Positions 1 through 11,621 of a stretch of 64,000 nucleotides of DNA are shown one piece after another. Source of the DNA: Neodiprion pinetum (lineage: Eukaryota > Arthropoda > Insecta > Hymenoptera > Diprionidae); assembly GCF_021155775.2 (NCBI RefSeq), contig NC_060233.1, positions 35,929,077 to 35,993,076 on the forward strand. The letters run 5' to 3'. Numbering within the stretch: the first letter of the stretch is position 1; every line of letters begins with the position of its first letter. The notes under the pieces are model-generated. The model had not been told where the DNA came from. It ran no database searches and saw only the letters and a list, made by a program, of their open reading frames with translations. Made by a program: the position numbers and the translations under genes.

Positions 1-960
1 TCCTTAAGATTGATCGACGCTGCTGAGCAGATGCGTTATAGGTATATATGGAAATTTATAAATGAAATTCAAACAATTTCGAGGCCTTCGTTAAACATTG
101 TCTAAAGTCTATGAAATTAGCGGCTGCTGGTGACGGTGGTGGTGGTGCGGTGTGTTTCGCATATCGGGAACAACGCGATCAGAATTGCAAGGGGCGGCCG
201 GCCGGCCATCGCGGGTGCAAACACACGTCTCTTTCGATCGTGGCTGTTGAATTTTTTCACCTTTTTCATTTTCTTTTTTTCTCCTTTTCGTATTTTCCCC
301 TTTTTTCCATTCTACTTTTCCGATTCCCCCCGCTCTCCCTCTGTGTGGTGTTTTTTTTTTCTTTTTTTTTTTTTTTTGGTTCTGTTTGTTTTCTTTTTTT
401 TCATTTCACCCCGCACTGCACGCGCAACAAAAGTACAGGCGGCGGGTAGAGCGATGCACTCAGTGGGCGGGTTGCAGGGGGTGGGCTTCCCTTTGCCACC
501 GATTTTTTGGATTTTTACGGGCGGCGCTTCTCGCTTGTCCGCGGATGGGGGGACGTGGGTGCAACGCGTACACGGGGGTGGGGTCGTACGGGGGTGCTGG
601 TAGGGTGAACATCAATAATCTATAATCAAACTGGAGATAAAGCTAGAATCGGCCGCTTGTGCATTTTTCAATGAAAATTTATGCGTTATTTATCGCATAT
701 ACGTGCCGCGCTGCCGACAGAGACGAGCGTACGTATAGTTACGTAATTTAGACGATGTTTCGCCTGCTGACAAAGTCGATCGGTTCCTGATATATATTCG
801 TGACAACAGTCATACCTCAAAATCAATTAGGTACTTAAATAGGGAATGTGGAAAAACAAAAAAAAAAAAATAAGCGAAGCAACATTTCTCATCACCCTTG
901 CGCCTTACATATTTCAATATAATGTCACTTCACTTCGTCAATCTGTACTTTTAACAAAAT
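1..960. other. Gene-free stretch with a T-rich tract
   Basis: No convincing exon is visible. The block opens with ordinary mixed sequence and a GGCCGGCC-type palindromic GC island near 190-207. It then passes through a pyrimidine-rich, mostly T tract (251-408), a GC-rich stretch (440-600) and AT-rich DNA to the end. Short ORFs over the T tract are F/L/S-rich and come from base composition. Confidence 0.7.
251..408. repeat. T-rich low-complexity tract
   Basis: About 160 bases made almost wholly of T with scattered C and a few G, including T runs of ten or more near 350-377. It could act as a polypyrimidine stretch before a plus-strand splice acceptor, but no clear AG-bounded exon follows. Confidence 0.9.
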
Positions 961-979
961 TAAGTTAAACTGAGGGAGG

Positions 980-1004
980 GAGAGAGAGAGAGAGAGAGAG
1001 AGAG
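980..1004. repeat. (GA)n microsatellite
   Basis: Uninterrupted GA/AG dinucleotide array of about 25 bases, preceded by GAGGGAGG and followed by an imperfect purine tail. One of about ten GA/CT arrays in the window. Confidence 0.95.
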
Positions 1005-2182
1005 TGTTAGAGAGAAAAAGACAGAAACCAGTTGGCTGACATATGAGGGAAATTTTGTTGTTTCGCGAACTCGCGAATTAGGTTTCGAAGCAAGTGACCC
1101 CTCCCCCCTTATTCCCATTAACGCTCCTTTCACAATTACCCGTGCGTTCAATCCCTGAAGAATTAGGTTTAAAACCAACGACAATTTGCAACGAGAAGCC
1201 TGCAAGGCCGGTATCCGTTGGAGGACGTCAACGTGCTTGCGAGCCCGGAGGTCAGATTCGCTACGCACGCTCTGGGCCCAGGGCCCCGATGGGGTAATGA
1301 GAAGAACATCGAAATCATATCGCCGCCCCTCTTTGCCCCGCCTAAGTCGCCCTCCAAATATCGATTATCGTAGCCAATTATCGACTCGTATTATTTTCGA
1401 TTAGTTCGGGGGTATACCGAAGATGCCGAGAGCTCCGGGCGCTTGCGTTACGTGTACAACGAATTTATCGTACGCGTGCATGTATGTATGTACGTACACG
1501 AATGGGTCTGCAATGTTCGCTTCTGTGTCTACTCGATATCGCGATGGTTTAATTTACACACCATCTCTCTCTCTCTCTTTCTCTGTACCAAGTGCATATT
1601 AAAGCGTTAAACCCTTTTCGAACAGTTGTCAGTGCAATTGGTCTAGTTACACGTCGATTATATAGTTACAATTCACGTATAATCGGACTTTTCATAACAG
1701 CGATTTAACCGTCTTTCTTAATTCGACATTTTGGAGTTTACCGTATTATGCAATTCAACGAAGATCGGGAAAATTTTTATCGATGTGACCTGCGTTTATA
1801 AATTTTTTTTCTGTTTTGTTACGGCAACTGTAGCCGTGTTATCGTGAGACAGTTTCATCCCAAACGGATAATCACCGTATAAAGATGATTTAAATTAGCA
1901 GAAGCCATGTAATTTCATATATGATTTACACGAAGAGTTAAACGCTTTTGTAATTTATTACGAAGAATGTCTTTGAATTTCGGTAATATAAATTTTCTCT
2001 TATAGTACAAATTTGTTACTCCAAAGTCACGTTTCTGCAGGGCAAACCATTGGTAAATTAATTAAAGATATTTGAAGACTCGTGTCGTCATAGATCATGA
2101 CTTTTCATTCAATTACGGTAAAGTATCGATTGATTTTTTTCTCAATCAAGAATACTCGATACTACAGCACATCACTTGACAG
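1005..2182. other. Gene-free AT-rich stretch
   Basis: No exon with good splice sites was seen. There is a short (CT)n run near 1564-1578 and an alternating purine-pyrimidine patch (TGCATGTATGTATGTACGTA) near 1478-1497. From 1600 onward the DNA is AT-rich with many stops in all frames. Confidence 0.6.
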
Positions 2183-2252
2183 AAAAATGATCGAATCCAG
2201 TTTATAATTCTTTTACTGCCGTGGTAGAATTATTTGATAGGATTCAATTTTT
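2183..2252 (+). repeat. Imperfect hairpin of microRNA-precursor size
   Basis: Seen: three nested complementary blocks fold into one stem. AAAAAT (2183-2188) pairs with ATTTTT (2247-2252), GAATCC with GGATTC, and ATAATTCT with AGAATTAT, leaving a loop of about 14 nt. Small internal loops separate the blocks. Total length is 70 nt with about 20 paired positions, within the usual size range of an animal pre-miRNA. Neither arm matches a mature insect microRNA I know, and AT-rich DNA makes such folds by chance, so expression is unproven. Confidence 0.35.
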
Positions 2253-2872
2253 AGATGAGAAAAAATGTAACAATATCAATTTGCATCATCCCGCAATTGT
2301 AGCGGTGGTGCAATTATTTTCATCGAAAGTACACGCTTCAAATTGGGTATTTTTAAACGAATGGCGTTATTTTTCATTAAAATGAAAAATAAAAAAAATA
2401 AAAAACTTGCTAAAATTTTTCTACCATATTGTAGGTAATGCTTACGTCGATATAATCAATATGGACGCTTGTACAAAAAGAAAATGAGTGATGAAAAAAA
2501 AAAAAAAAAAAAGATAATACCGTACAAAACTTCTCCCCGTCACAGAAAAATATTCTTAATTTCTCCCTCATCATTTCCAGCGTTTCCTGATTACTTTTTC
2601 GAGTATAATATTACCTTACGGTTTTAATAAGAACGGGAAATTAGGATGCTTTGCTTCCGTTACGCGCAAAACGCACATGCGTTTACGAAGTATACTTCGG
2701 GAGGCGTTGCGTGGGCCCAAAGGTTCATCCTACGGCGGGTCATAGGAGGAGATGTGGCATTTTTATCGCGCCGTATATCGGAATGTAAATGTATTTTGCA
2801 TCGGTACGAACAGAGAGACTGTATATCAATTTTACGGGCGATTTTAGTATTGGTATACCCGCGTTCGTAACA
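2253..2872. other. Gene-free AT-rich stretch
   Basis: AT-rich DNA with A runs (2497-2513) and no supported exon. A splice-acceptor-like pyrimidine-AG occurs near 2578, but no matching donor is found before stops in all frames. Confidence 0.6.
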
Positions 2873-2902
2873 CCACAGCCACGGCCATAGCCATAGCCAC
2901 TG
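2873..2902. repeat. Five-unit degenerate hexamer tandem repeat
   Basis: Five consecutive 6-bp units read CCACAG, CCACGG, CCATAG, CCATAG and CCACTG. The middle pair is identical. On the minus strand this encodes alternating W/L residues, which explains an odd Trp-rich reading frame there without implying a gene. Confidence 0.9.
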
Positions 2903-2931
2903 ACTATCTCTCACTCAACTCCTCTCTTTCT

Positions 2932-2948
2932 CCCCCCCCCCCCCCCCC
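2932..2948. repeat. Poly-C run (17 C)
   Basis: Seventeen consecutive C residues after a CT-rich stretch. The complementary strand is a G run able to form G-quadruplex structures. Confidence 0.95.
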
Positions 2949-3527
2949 ACTCTCTTCCTACGTACAGTTGCACCTACCACCAGAAGTAACTAAGCCCGCT
3001 GGGGTTTCGGTTCATCCAGCCCCCTTCACCTACATTTGTACAATATATATGCGTGAACGATCTGCGTGTGTTTATACAGAAATGATAAAACGATACGCCC
3101 AGACATCGGAATTTGTGTGAACACCATCGAGGCGTCGATGAATCGAACGAGTTTTTTTAAGACTCGACAACAACAGTCACGATTTCAGGAACAACCGTTA
3201 ATTCGGAAAAACGGATCGACAATTAATGATGAAAAATGATTTTATACAGTTGATTATCCTATTCGATTCTGCTTACTTTATTACATGTGATCCGTGTAAT
3301 AAATGCACGTGATATAAAGTCGCTTATTTCTCACTCGTCAACTAATAGAATGGCACAGGTATGATGATCGGGTAAGCCTGGATGTATAAAGTTACCCGAA
3401 GATTAGGGGTGCGTGTGTGTGCGATACGTACGTGTATATACCTGGTATATTTCTGGTATAATACGCGTAGAAGCGCGTCTCGTGTGGATGAGCGAGAAGA
3501 GCGAAGATGGTTGTAGGGAGGGAGGGA

Positions 3528-3530
<3 letters not shown>

Positions 3531-3588
<58 letters not shown>
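3531..3588. repeat. (AG)n microsatellite, 58 bp
   Basis: Twenty-nine AG units in an extended purine tract (about 3515-3609) flanked by GGGAGGGA motifs. Long Ser/Leu or Arg/Glu reading frames across it are products of the dinucleotide repeat. Confidence 0.97.
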
Positions 3589-3594
<6 letters not shown>

Positions 3595-3853
3595 AGAGGG
3601 AGAGAGAGCGAGGTGGAGAATGGGGGCAGCGCATTTTCGTGAAACACTTAATATGAAATGAGCCAGATCTCTCGAATGGGATTGAAATTTATACAGAACG
3701 GTTGGCAATCTTGAAAGTTCCGAGCCTTTCACCCCTCACTTCCACCCCCTTGCTCGCAAATAATGTATAGGAAACGCGGGGCTCATCTACATAAGTAATA
3801 CCGCGTTAAGAGAAGCTCCTAGAGAAGGGACGGAGAAACGAGGGGAATGCGAT

Positions 3854-3870
3854 GGGGGGGGGGGGGGGGG
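3854..3870. repeat. Poly-G run (17 G)
   Basis: Seventeen consecutive G residues within a GA/G-rich context (3839-3898). Confidence 0.95.
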
Positions 3871-4540
3871 CGAGGGGAAAGGGATAAACCAACGAAGGGG
3901 TTGCCAGCATTAATTGTGCCGGAGAGAGATAAGAACACAATGTTTGTTACTTCTGCGGAGCAGACGTTTCACCGGGTTCCTCTTTGTATATTAAGCACAT
4001 ATCCGACGGAGCCTTCGTCGCTAGCTGTCATAATTATTTCCGATATAACAGCGTTGAGGAACGTAATTCACGTGATCGGCCGTATAAATAATTCCGTCAA
4101 AATTCCGTCGTTGTTACATCATTTTTCATCAAAATCTAAGATTTTCACTTTCGATACAACTCGATCGGTAATAATTCGTGAAAACCAAACGAAGCGCTGA
4201 TTGTAAAATTTTTCCTCACCAAAATGTAACAATCAAACGTACGTTGAGTCTACAGTTACGACATATCTTATGGATAAAATCTTTGGAATGAGAAGCGAAT
4301 CATCCCTCCATCATTCCGCGGCAGGGGAGACGAGCCTTCGAGTCGTCACCCCCTATTTATATTCCGACTAACCCTCCTCATCAACTCTGCGTTCATCTTT
4401 CCTATTAAAGTAGTAATTTAGCAGGAAATTAAGCCACGCACTGGTTCCTTGTGCGACGCTGCCTCTGCGGTCTGTCGCTTCGCAGTACGTAGCCGTTCGA
4501 CCCTTCGCCTTTCTAGGGTGTGTACGTACGTATCCCTCGG

Positions 4541-4557
4541 TCTCTCTCTCTCTCTCT
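4541..4557. repeat. Short (TC)n microsatellite
   Basis: Perfect TC array of about 17 bases following a TACGTACG patch. Confidence 0.9.
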
Positions 4558-6263
4558 TTCCCGGGTCCTCGATTCGTCGTTGGGTTTATTACGATCTCGG
4601 TAAAGACGAGCGAGATGGAAAGAATCGAACGGAGAGACCTGCGGCGTGTGGCGCGGGGCGGGGGGATGAAGGGGAGGAAGGAAAGGGCGGAAGGTGCAGA
4701 GGTGGAGCCGGGACCCTTTGTCCCCGCGTTTTCGTGCCAAGCAACGTTCTGCTCCACAAATTAACACTCGGCTTATATTAGTTGTTGCAGCGTTTGATAT
4801 CTCGCCGAGTAAATTATTATTACCGAAGTAGGCGAGTCAGGTGTAATATCGGGTGTTAAAGGGCGTAAAAAATCTGTCGAGGGGAGAAAAAACGACGCGA
4901 GAATACAGGAAAAACAAACGACAATGTCACAGAAATCAGGAGAGAGAGTGAGAATGAAAATACGGATTGTTTTATCGGAATGACTCGAGTCGATCCTCGG
5001 GTCGCGCGAATCGTCGAGCGGATTTTAGCCGGCAAACAGAAGGGTTGCAAAGCAGCGGCGTTCGCTCGGCGAAGAACAAAAGCGGGATACCGGGGCGGGG
5101 TTGAATCGGGGCGGGGGTTGATCCGAGCACGAAGGGCTGTCAAAAACCTAATGAGAGGTGTGACTGCACATGTTCGCGAGCTCTCCGGGTCTCTTCATCC
5201 CTCGTCCCCTCGCCCTCTCCTTCACCCTCTGATTATAACTAGAACTTGAAGCCAGAAATTAAAACATGTATAAAGCCCCGCGTGAGTCACCGAGCCGTCG
5301 TTAAAGCTCCGGCGCAATGTTCTATAATCGAACCTTCGATAATAGCTTTTTCCTGTTAGGAAATTCAATGAAACCTCGATCGTTGAACATTTAAGATTCG
5401 TTTCAATAATTTGGAAGTACGCAATCTGATCGCAATGCGGTTCTCAAATCTGACAACGAGCAATAAATCTCGACGCAAGAAGATATTCTTCACAATTACA
5501 ACGAGCGACATCGATCAAACGCTGAACGGTATCCGGACTTTTATTTTACGCTCAAACAATTCTTTTGGAATTTTCACCACAATCGTCAAAGTCGATCACG
5601 TTTCGAGTGTAAAATTTAGCGGGTCTTGACTTTTAAATCGTTAACGAAGCATGACTTACGAATGAAATAAAATTAAAAAAAATAAATTTCCAAACAAATG
5701 TCCAATCCGCGTGATCCCGCCCGAAAGCTCGGGTAAAACTAATCGCGGTAACCAGTCTGCGTAATCCACTACCGATACTTAACAGGATTATAATATCAAG
5801 TTAGGTCTACGGAAAAATTCACACGCCGGTAAACGCGAAGCAAAGATCTCACGGTTAGGTCGTCGGACGGGCGATCGCGCGCATAACGACGCAACGTGCT
5901 GCAAGCAGACGTGAACGAGAGCGTAAGGGAAAAGCGCGGCTCGCGTAACGGCGAATTCATAAAATCACGGACCCCATTTTAAGTCGCAGCACGACGCACG
6001 CGACGGGGCGTCGTTCGCGTAGTTCGGTAGAGTCGGAGACGCGCACGGGGGAGTCTCGTAAAACAATGCTCCCACATCTGTCAGCCTCTTCTACCCCCCT
6101 TCAAACCCCTAATTATGCCGCCCCCCGTACCTACGTCTGTATTATGTGTCTGCGCCACTCGGGCACTTGGGCACGCACTGCGGGTCGAGCCAGAAGGGTT
6201 GCGCCGCGAACCCGCGGAGGGGATGCGAGCGTGCCAGGGTCAAGACGGGGGCCGAAAACTTAC

Positions 6264-6321
6264 CCTTAAATTTAAAAACGCATATAATTTTTGCCTTACG
6301 AACGCACCCGATGCACGCTCA
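6264..6321 (-). CDS. Candidate small internal exon, unknown protein
   Basis: Seen on the minus strand: a strong acceptor (ATAATTTCCAG) just before 6321 and a strong donor (AAGG|GTAAGT) after 6264. The 58-bp interval is open in one frame for 19 codons (ERASGAFVRQKLYAFLNLR). It needs phase 2 upstream and ends in phase 0. No family is recognised. A 57-nt open frame is common by chance, so the support is the two good splice sites. The neighbouring exon candidate at 7352-7715 ends in phase 1 in its long frame, which does not match; a shorter alternative exon (about 7352-7410) in another frame would match. Confidence 0.22.
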
Positions 6322-7351
6322 CTGGAAATTATTACAATCAGGCGGACGTGCTGTTGACGAGGATTGGTAAAAAGCTCCGAATGCGGACGACGATTCGTAA
6401 GTAATTGGAAAACTTAACCGAGTCCAAGAGTGCGTGACGTGGTTTTTTCTTTCAAGTAGGTACCGAGGTTTTGTTCTTAGGTTCTCACGTTCGAACGAAA
6501 AGTCTCTAATTGTATGAAATTATTGATTTGTTTATTTTTCAACGATCCGACCTTTTTCCGCTAATTTTTCGAAACGAGACGTTGCAATAATTCGTTGTTT
6601 TCAACGAACTTGACTTTTGAACCGGAGTAATAAAACCTCGGCACTTTTATGCTTTCATTTCACTGCGTGCCAAGAAAATTACATTTGTTATAATTATTAG
6701 AAAGTGTGCTACGAGTAACTATTCAGTATGATTATAGTTGTCGATACGACATTTTCTGTTGATTGGAACATTAAACCTATTTAATTTAGCACTTATTTTC
6801 AGTTAAGAAAGGCATTATCGTCAATTTATTCTTGCAGCAACGTCAAATTCTCGCAATATTTGCAAAGAAACATAGTACAAGTACATTAAAGATCGTTTTA
6901 AAAGAATAATCGTACGTACCAGATTTCCTCTTTACGGCTACAAAACCAATTATTCTCTTACACCGCGTGCGCGGAACCATATTTTTCGTTCATTGTGAGA
7001 AGTGAAAATAGTGACCGACGCGAAGTGAAAAATACCGTACAACCATTGCCAAAAATTGACAGTTATTTCGCCGTTATCTGACAAAGATTCAAAGTCAGAA
7101 TCGTGACCGAAACGGTTTAGTTGATCGCGACACGATGAACTTGTTGCGGTTACTGTACATCCACTTCCTCGATTTCGAAAGCTTAGGCGCACAGAATTAG
7201 AAATCGATTGATTCGAAGGGCGAGGGGGGTACTCCGGTAGGGAAATTAACATCGTGTTTTTAATGCCGGGGATAATTGTAAGGGTGGAATTATACGAGGG
7301 GTTGCGAAGCCCGCGGCAGGGTTCGAGTTTCGTAATGGCAGTGGTTCTCAC
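6322..7351. other. Gap between two candidate minus-strand exons
   Basis: About 1 kb of AT-rich DNA. If the flanking candidates are real this is their intron: it starts GTGAGA and ends CAG on the minus strand. A plus-strand acceptor (TTTATTCTTGCAG near 6836) is followed by only about 23 open codons and is not called. Confidence 0.35.
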
Positions 7352-7715
7352 CTCCCTGACGGCGTAAGACCGTCAACGAATGACGCGGAAGCCGATATTC
7401 GTCCGAATGCCTAAAACCGCACGTCGAATCTACGTCAAGAATATTTTCGCAAGGTTCGTCCGCTGCTGTGAGAAGAAAAAAGTCCAGCGCTGATCTTTCG
7501 TGTCCGTGCGGGTAAAACGCGGCTTGTACTTGAAAACCGAGACTTTCGGACGAGGAATCGGATGAAAACACCGAGTGCATGGTGCCCAGGCAATTGGCTC
7601 CTTGTAACAACCGAGGTGACTCATGGCTGATCCCCATTCCGCGGTACTGCTTCTCACTCGAGTCAACGGGTTTAGCCACCATGTCGGTTACGCGGACCGC
7701 GAAAATCACCGCCAT
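7352..7715 (-). CDS. Candidate first coding exon, unknown protein
   Basis: Seen: on the minus strand an ATG at 7715 opens 121 codons that run straight into a strong donor (GGGAG|GTGAGA) at 7352, in phase 1. The frame stays open upstream to a plausible acceptor (TTTTTATCCAG, near 7837), so this could instead be an internal exon. A hand count over the first 49 codons gives GC near 59, 43 and 71 percent at codon positions 1, 2 and 3, the order expected of coding DNA in a GC3-rich genome. The peptide starts MAVIFAVRVTDMVAKP, then has a Ser-rich patch (SSDSSSES) and Cys residues in contexts CENILD and STCGF. No domain is recognised. The short hydrophobic start could be a weak signal peptide. It could be a chance ORF. 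Confidence 0.33.
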
Positions 7716-8838
7716 TATTACGCTCGTACACACAGATATTAGAGTTGTACGTGTCCGTATATCCCCGCAATTATACCAGTGCAGTTTCCTTCGATTGGAG
7801 GGGTCCGCTTTGGCGGAGGGTTGCAAATCGGGACTGGATAAAAATCGAGCTTGAACGCTTAGTCGCCATGCTCGAGTACGAGGTAAAGAACCTGCGTATC
7901 GCTGAATTGAACCTTTCGATCTTTGTTTAAAAACTCTGTCAATATATCAAATCTTCTCGTCCCCTTTCCTCGGCGTACATTGTATAGTTATACAATGCAA
8001 TCAGAGTGAAACCTTTTTGGCGATCAAGCATGGAGTCAACCCTTGCCAGTCGAGGGGTATGAACGCGTTATATATATATATATGTAGCGTATAAACTGTA
8101 GTAAACGTGAAAAAATGTATTGCTGAATTGGTGCTGATAACGGTTTAATATGAGGTCATTTCGGTAACGGGATAGCTTGCTTTTGAAAACAAAAAAAACG
8201 AAGAATTTATCACACCGAGCTCCGAACGATTAGATGGGGTGCCGCATCCGTTTTCGAGAGAGCTCTCAATAGCACATAGCCGTGGCTACTATCGACGCAG
8301 ATACAATGATAATTGGCAATCGAATTCTCTAAGCGTGATTGAAGTATTATCCCTAAAGAAAGGATTAACGATTTAGATGCGAAAAGCTGATGTAAAATCT
8401 AAATTGTGAAAATGTAACGGTGGTAAGAAAGTAAGGGAATTTATAAACGATACATCAATTTTTTCATAAATATATACGTATACGTGTAATTCAAGCGCAC
8501 CGCGTAGATACATCGTAAGAATACCTAGATATAAAATATAACAGTATGTTTGTATACTGGAGGTGAATTCTAACAACTATGATTAATACCCTGTCTCACT
8601 TTCTCTATTATTATTTTGTAGCACGGTACAAATTAAACTTCCGCCCATTAGAGGATTGATCCAGCTTGGAATGGAATGTAATATCGTGGTAAGGGGGATG
8701 GAGAGGGGGGGGTTCGAAACCTGGTGGTTCTTAATTATAATTCTTGGCCGCAAAGTTCCAGCTAAAGCTTCGCAAATGAGGCTTGGCGCCCGTCTGACAC
8801 AACGATCATGGTTCGGTGGTGGGACGGAGTCGCGGGGA

Positions 8839-8860
8839 GGGGGGGGGGGGGGGGGGGGGG
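8839..8860. repeat. Poly-G run (22 G)
   Basis: Twenty-two consecutive G residues flanked by GGGGA upstream and AGGGGGG downstream, making a G-quadruplex-competent tract of about 34 bases. Confidence 0.95.
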
Positions 8861-9070
8861 AGGGGGGACAGGGAAGAGAAGTGAACGGATCCGGTCATTA
8901 TTATTCAAAACATAAAAACCATTTAAAAATATAATACCCTGGACCATATCGCGGAGACTGACTACATGATCCAATGAGTACTAAGTAAAATATACTACCT
9001 CGGTGAGCTTGTGAAAAACCAAAAACAAAGAAAAAAAAACCAGTAAAAACCAGAAAAGAAACGGATAAAA

Positions 9071-9103
9071 GAGAGAAAGAGAGAGAGAGAGAGAAAGAGA
9101 GAA
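9071..9103. repeat. Interrupted (GA)n microsatellite
   Basis: GA array with two AAA interruptions, embedded in A-rich sequence. Confidence 0.92.
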
Positions 9104-9592
9104 AATTCACATCAAAATGCTTCCACTCAAATAATCACGATTTATTATCGCCGAGGCAATTTCTGCGTAAAGGTATAAAAATCAAATTTTTCTTTCGTTT
9201 TTCCTTGTTGAATGAAAAAACATTCTTCATGATAAATAAAACAACGCTTGCGTCACAAACGTTGCGCATAACGTTGCCTCGGGGCCAAAAAGCCGTGACT
9301 GCAATGAAATTGAAAGACAGAAATGAAAGTTATAAACTACAAATTGGTACATTACAATTGCAGTATACTTGAATGACATTATTTTTGTCTTTCGGTGCTA
9401 CGAAAAGACGGAGCTTGACTCATCGCGCGACATTCAATCCGAGGAGTTTCAATTATGTAACTTTAAAAAAAAAAATCGAATCAAGAAACTTCAAACTATA
9501 ACTATACCAGGCATCGATTATTTCACTCGCCAATTAGTCTCTCGACGTTGAAGGTTTTCTCTAAGAAAGTTCCAGAGATTTGGATCGTGCGA

Positions 9593-9596
<4 letters not shown>

Positions 9597-9631
<35 letters not shown>

Positions 9632-9638
9632 ATATATG
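9597..9638. repeat. (TA)n / TATG microsatellite
   Basis: About 27 bases of perfect AT alternation followed by GTATGTATATATATG. Likely length-variable. Confidence 0.93.
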
Positions 9639-9934
9639 TGCGTTTTCTGAGTAAGGTTGAAAGATGCAGCACGCACAACAGTAAAAACTACTCATCGATC
9701 CTCGACGACGGTCTAATTGTAGGTAAGTCGGTGGGGTGCGAAAGTTATAGATAAGTAGGCACGTAACCTGCCCGAGTTTCGTCGGTTGAAATGCAGACGT
9801 AAAATCCTCGCGCTGCCTAAATGTATAATAATACCGTCTTCCGTTATTTTCTAGTCAAAGCCGAAGCTATAAGCGCGTAAATTTCGCAACGGCTGTTGGG
9901 TTAATTATCGGCCCAACACTGACCATTAAAAAAA

Positions 9935-9955
9935 AAGTCAATACGTAATTGACTT
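9935..9955. repeat. Perfect 8-bp inverted repeat
   Basis: AAGTCAAT and ATTGACTT flank a 5-nt ACGTA centre. The whole is nearly palindromic and could be a dimeric factor site or chance. Confidence 0.8.
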
Positions 9956-10810
9956 GCCGGGAGTTTAGCTCACAGCGAATAACAGCGGCAGCAGCTTACA
10001 GCTTATAGGTGGTTAGATAAAGGTACCTACCTACAACCGAGCCAGGGACGTTATTATTGAGATACGCCGGTGGGTGTGTATGGTATAATACACGTAGAGA
10101 AAGAGAGTATTCCGCAGTTCAAGTTGTTGCATTATACCATACCTGAAGACATTTTAAACGCTACGATTACCGGCTGCCTCGCGCAGAAACGACAGATGTT
10201 TTAAATGCGACTCATTAAAAATTTAACCTAAAGCTCTCTGTGTGTATTGTACACGCCGCTAAGGCTTGCGCAATATAAAATAAGCTTGCGATTCCCGACC
10301 GAAGGTTCAACGTCTCTTTTTATTGCACCCGCTCTCTTATTTATCCTCCCCTCCCATGCAGCCTTGACGCGAATCATTTCCAACTCCATTTAGTCGACCA
10401 TAATTAAAATTATACGTCATTGTAAAATGGTCTGTTTTTTTTTTTTTTCTATACACAACTTTCCGTTTCTTTTCACTTCTCATTTTCTTTTCAAAATTAT
10501 CTTCGACGTGAACGAATTGCCGTGTTCCAAAATATCAGGCAAACGCATGTAAGAGAAAATCGTCGTCAATCTAGATATCCCCCGATTCAGGACGGCCAAT
10601 GGCGTAATTTAGTAACTCGAGCTAACCCGTCGGATTGTATGTATAATGTAGCGGCTCGAAACGGAGTTGGATTTTTCGTCGAGTTCCTGCGGGAGGGGGT
10701 AATTATCCATCATTACCAAGCCCAAATATTACTTTAATTACAGATCGTGGTAGCGTAATGCTTTTAACGTTGATCGAACATGGCGGAACGCGGCGAATTC
10801 GGTTTATCCG

Positions 10811-10895
10811 TGTATGCGTGCATGCTTACACGTACATACAAGCGTTAGTATATATACATGCACGTGTATATGCATGTATACGTGTACACGCAACG
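10811..10895. repeat. Alternating purine-pyrimidine region
   Basis: A run of TGTATGCG, TGCATG, TACATG, CACGTGTATATGCATG and TACGTGTACACG-like units, almost strictly alternating. It has Z-DNA potential and nested CACGTG and GTGTAC palindromes. No exon overlaps. Confidence 0.75.
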
Positions 10896-11598
10896 CAGTT
10901 CGAATCCCGCGCGTCGTAATTATTTCCCTTTATTCGAAAAACACGTGAAACGTTTCACTTTTCACATACATATATACAAAAAAGCCAACACAATTAACTT
11001 CCCTTAATGCGTTAGCCGAGCATTGATTCGAAGCAATCCTTTTAAATTATTCAACCAGGCGAGCTTATTTCCCTGGCGGATGAATTTACAGATACACCTG
11101 CCATCGGTATTTACCTTCGTACCCGCCTGCAGCCAGTCCGTGTTACAAAACCCATGTAGTCCGTACAATCATTGAGCTCGGCAAAACCCGTGGCGAGCTT
11201 TTTAAAAGGAATCGGAATTTTCACAGATAGGAATAAAATTTGCCAAATAATTAAGACTTTTTTAAAAAAAAATTTCTAAAACACGCCACTTTCCCTCTTA
11301 ATTATACTTTTTGCACACGCCGCGAGAAGTCCATTATACTCGTGTAAGGGTGCGAACCGGCAAGACGCAGGGTGAGGTTACAATTATCTAGGTAATAAAT
11401 TCATTGGAATTGCCAATTTAGGTACACATCGTCTGCTATATGCTCATTAGATTTGCGACTGAGCACCGCTGGCTAGTTATATGGGTAATTTCATATGATT
11501 ATTCATCATGGCGCTCGGCGCTGGAGTATGTATATTGTATATGCATATGTATGCCGTGTATGCAAGTGTATGCGTGAGGATGTGTGCGGTATATTTCC

Positions 11599-11621
11599 AC
11601 ACCGATTATTGTAATCGGTGT
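11599..11621. repeat. Perfect 10-bp hairpin with TAATCGG cores
   Basis: ACACCGATTA and TAATCGGTGT are exact reverse complements separated by 3 nt (TTG). The arms carry a pair of inverted TAATCGG motifs, close to the bicoid/orthodenticle-class homeodomain consensus (TAATCC). The inverted repeat is seen; factor binding is inference. Confidence 0.85.

Larger units (their letters stand above)
2949..6263. other. Gene-free stretch with several simple repeats
   Basis: Holds the large GA array, a G17 run and a short CT array listed separately. The part from about 5,820 to 6,260 is CpG-rich and could be promoter-like, but I find no TATA/initiator pair or coding exon there. The rest has frequent stops on both strands. 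Confidence 0.55.

Noticed and set aside
10890..10910. B-box-like GTTCGAATCC suggesting a tRNA
   Set aside because: No A box and no cloverleaf arms upstream; the preceding DNA is an alternating purine-pyrimidine repeat.
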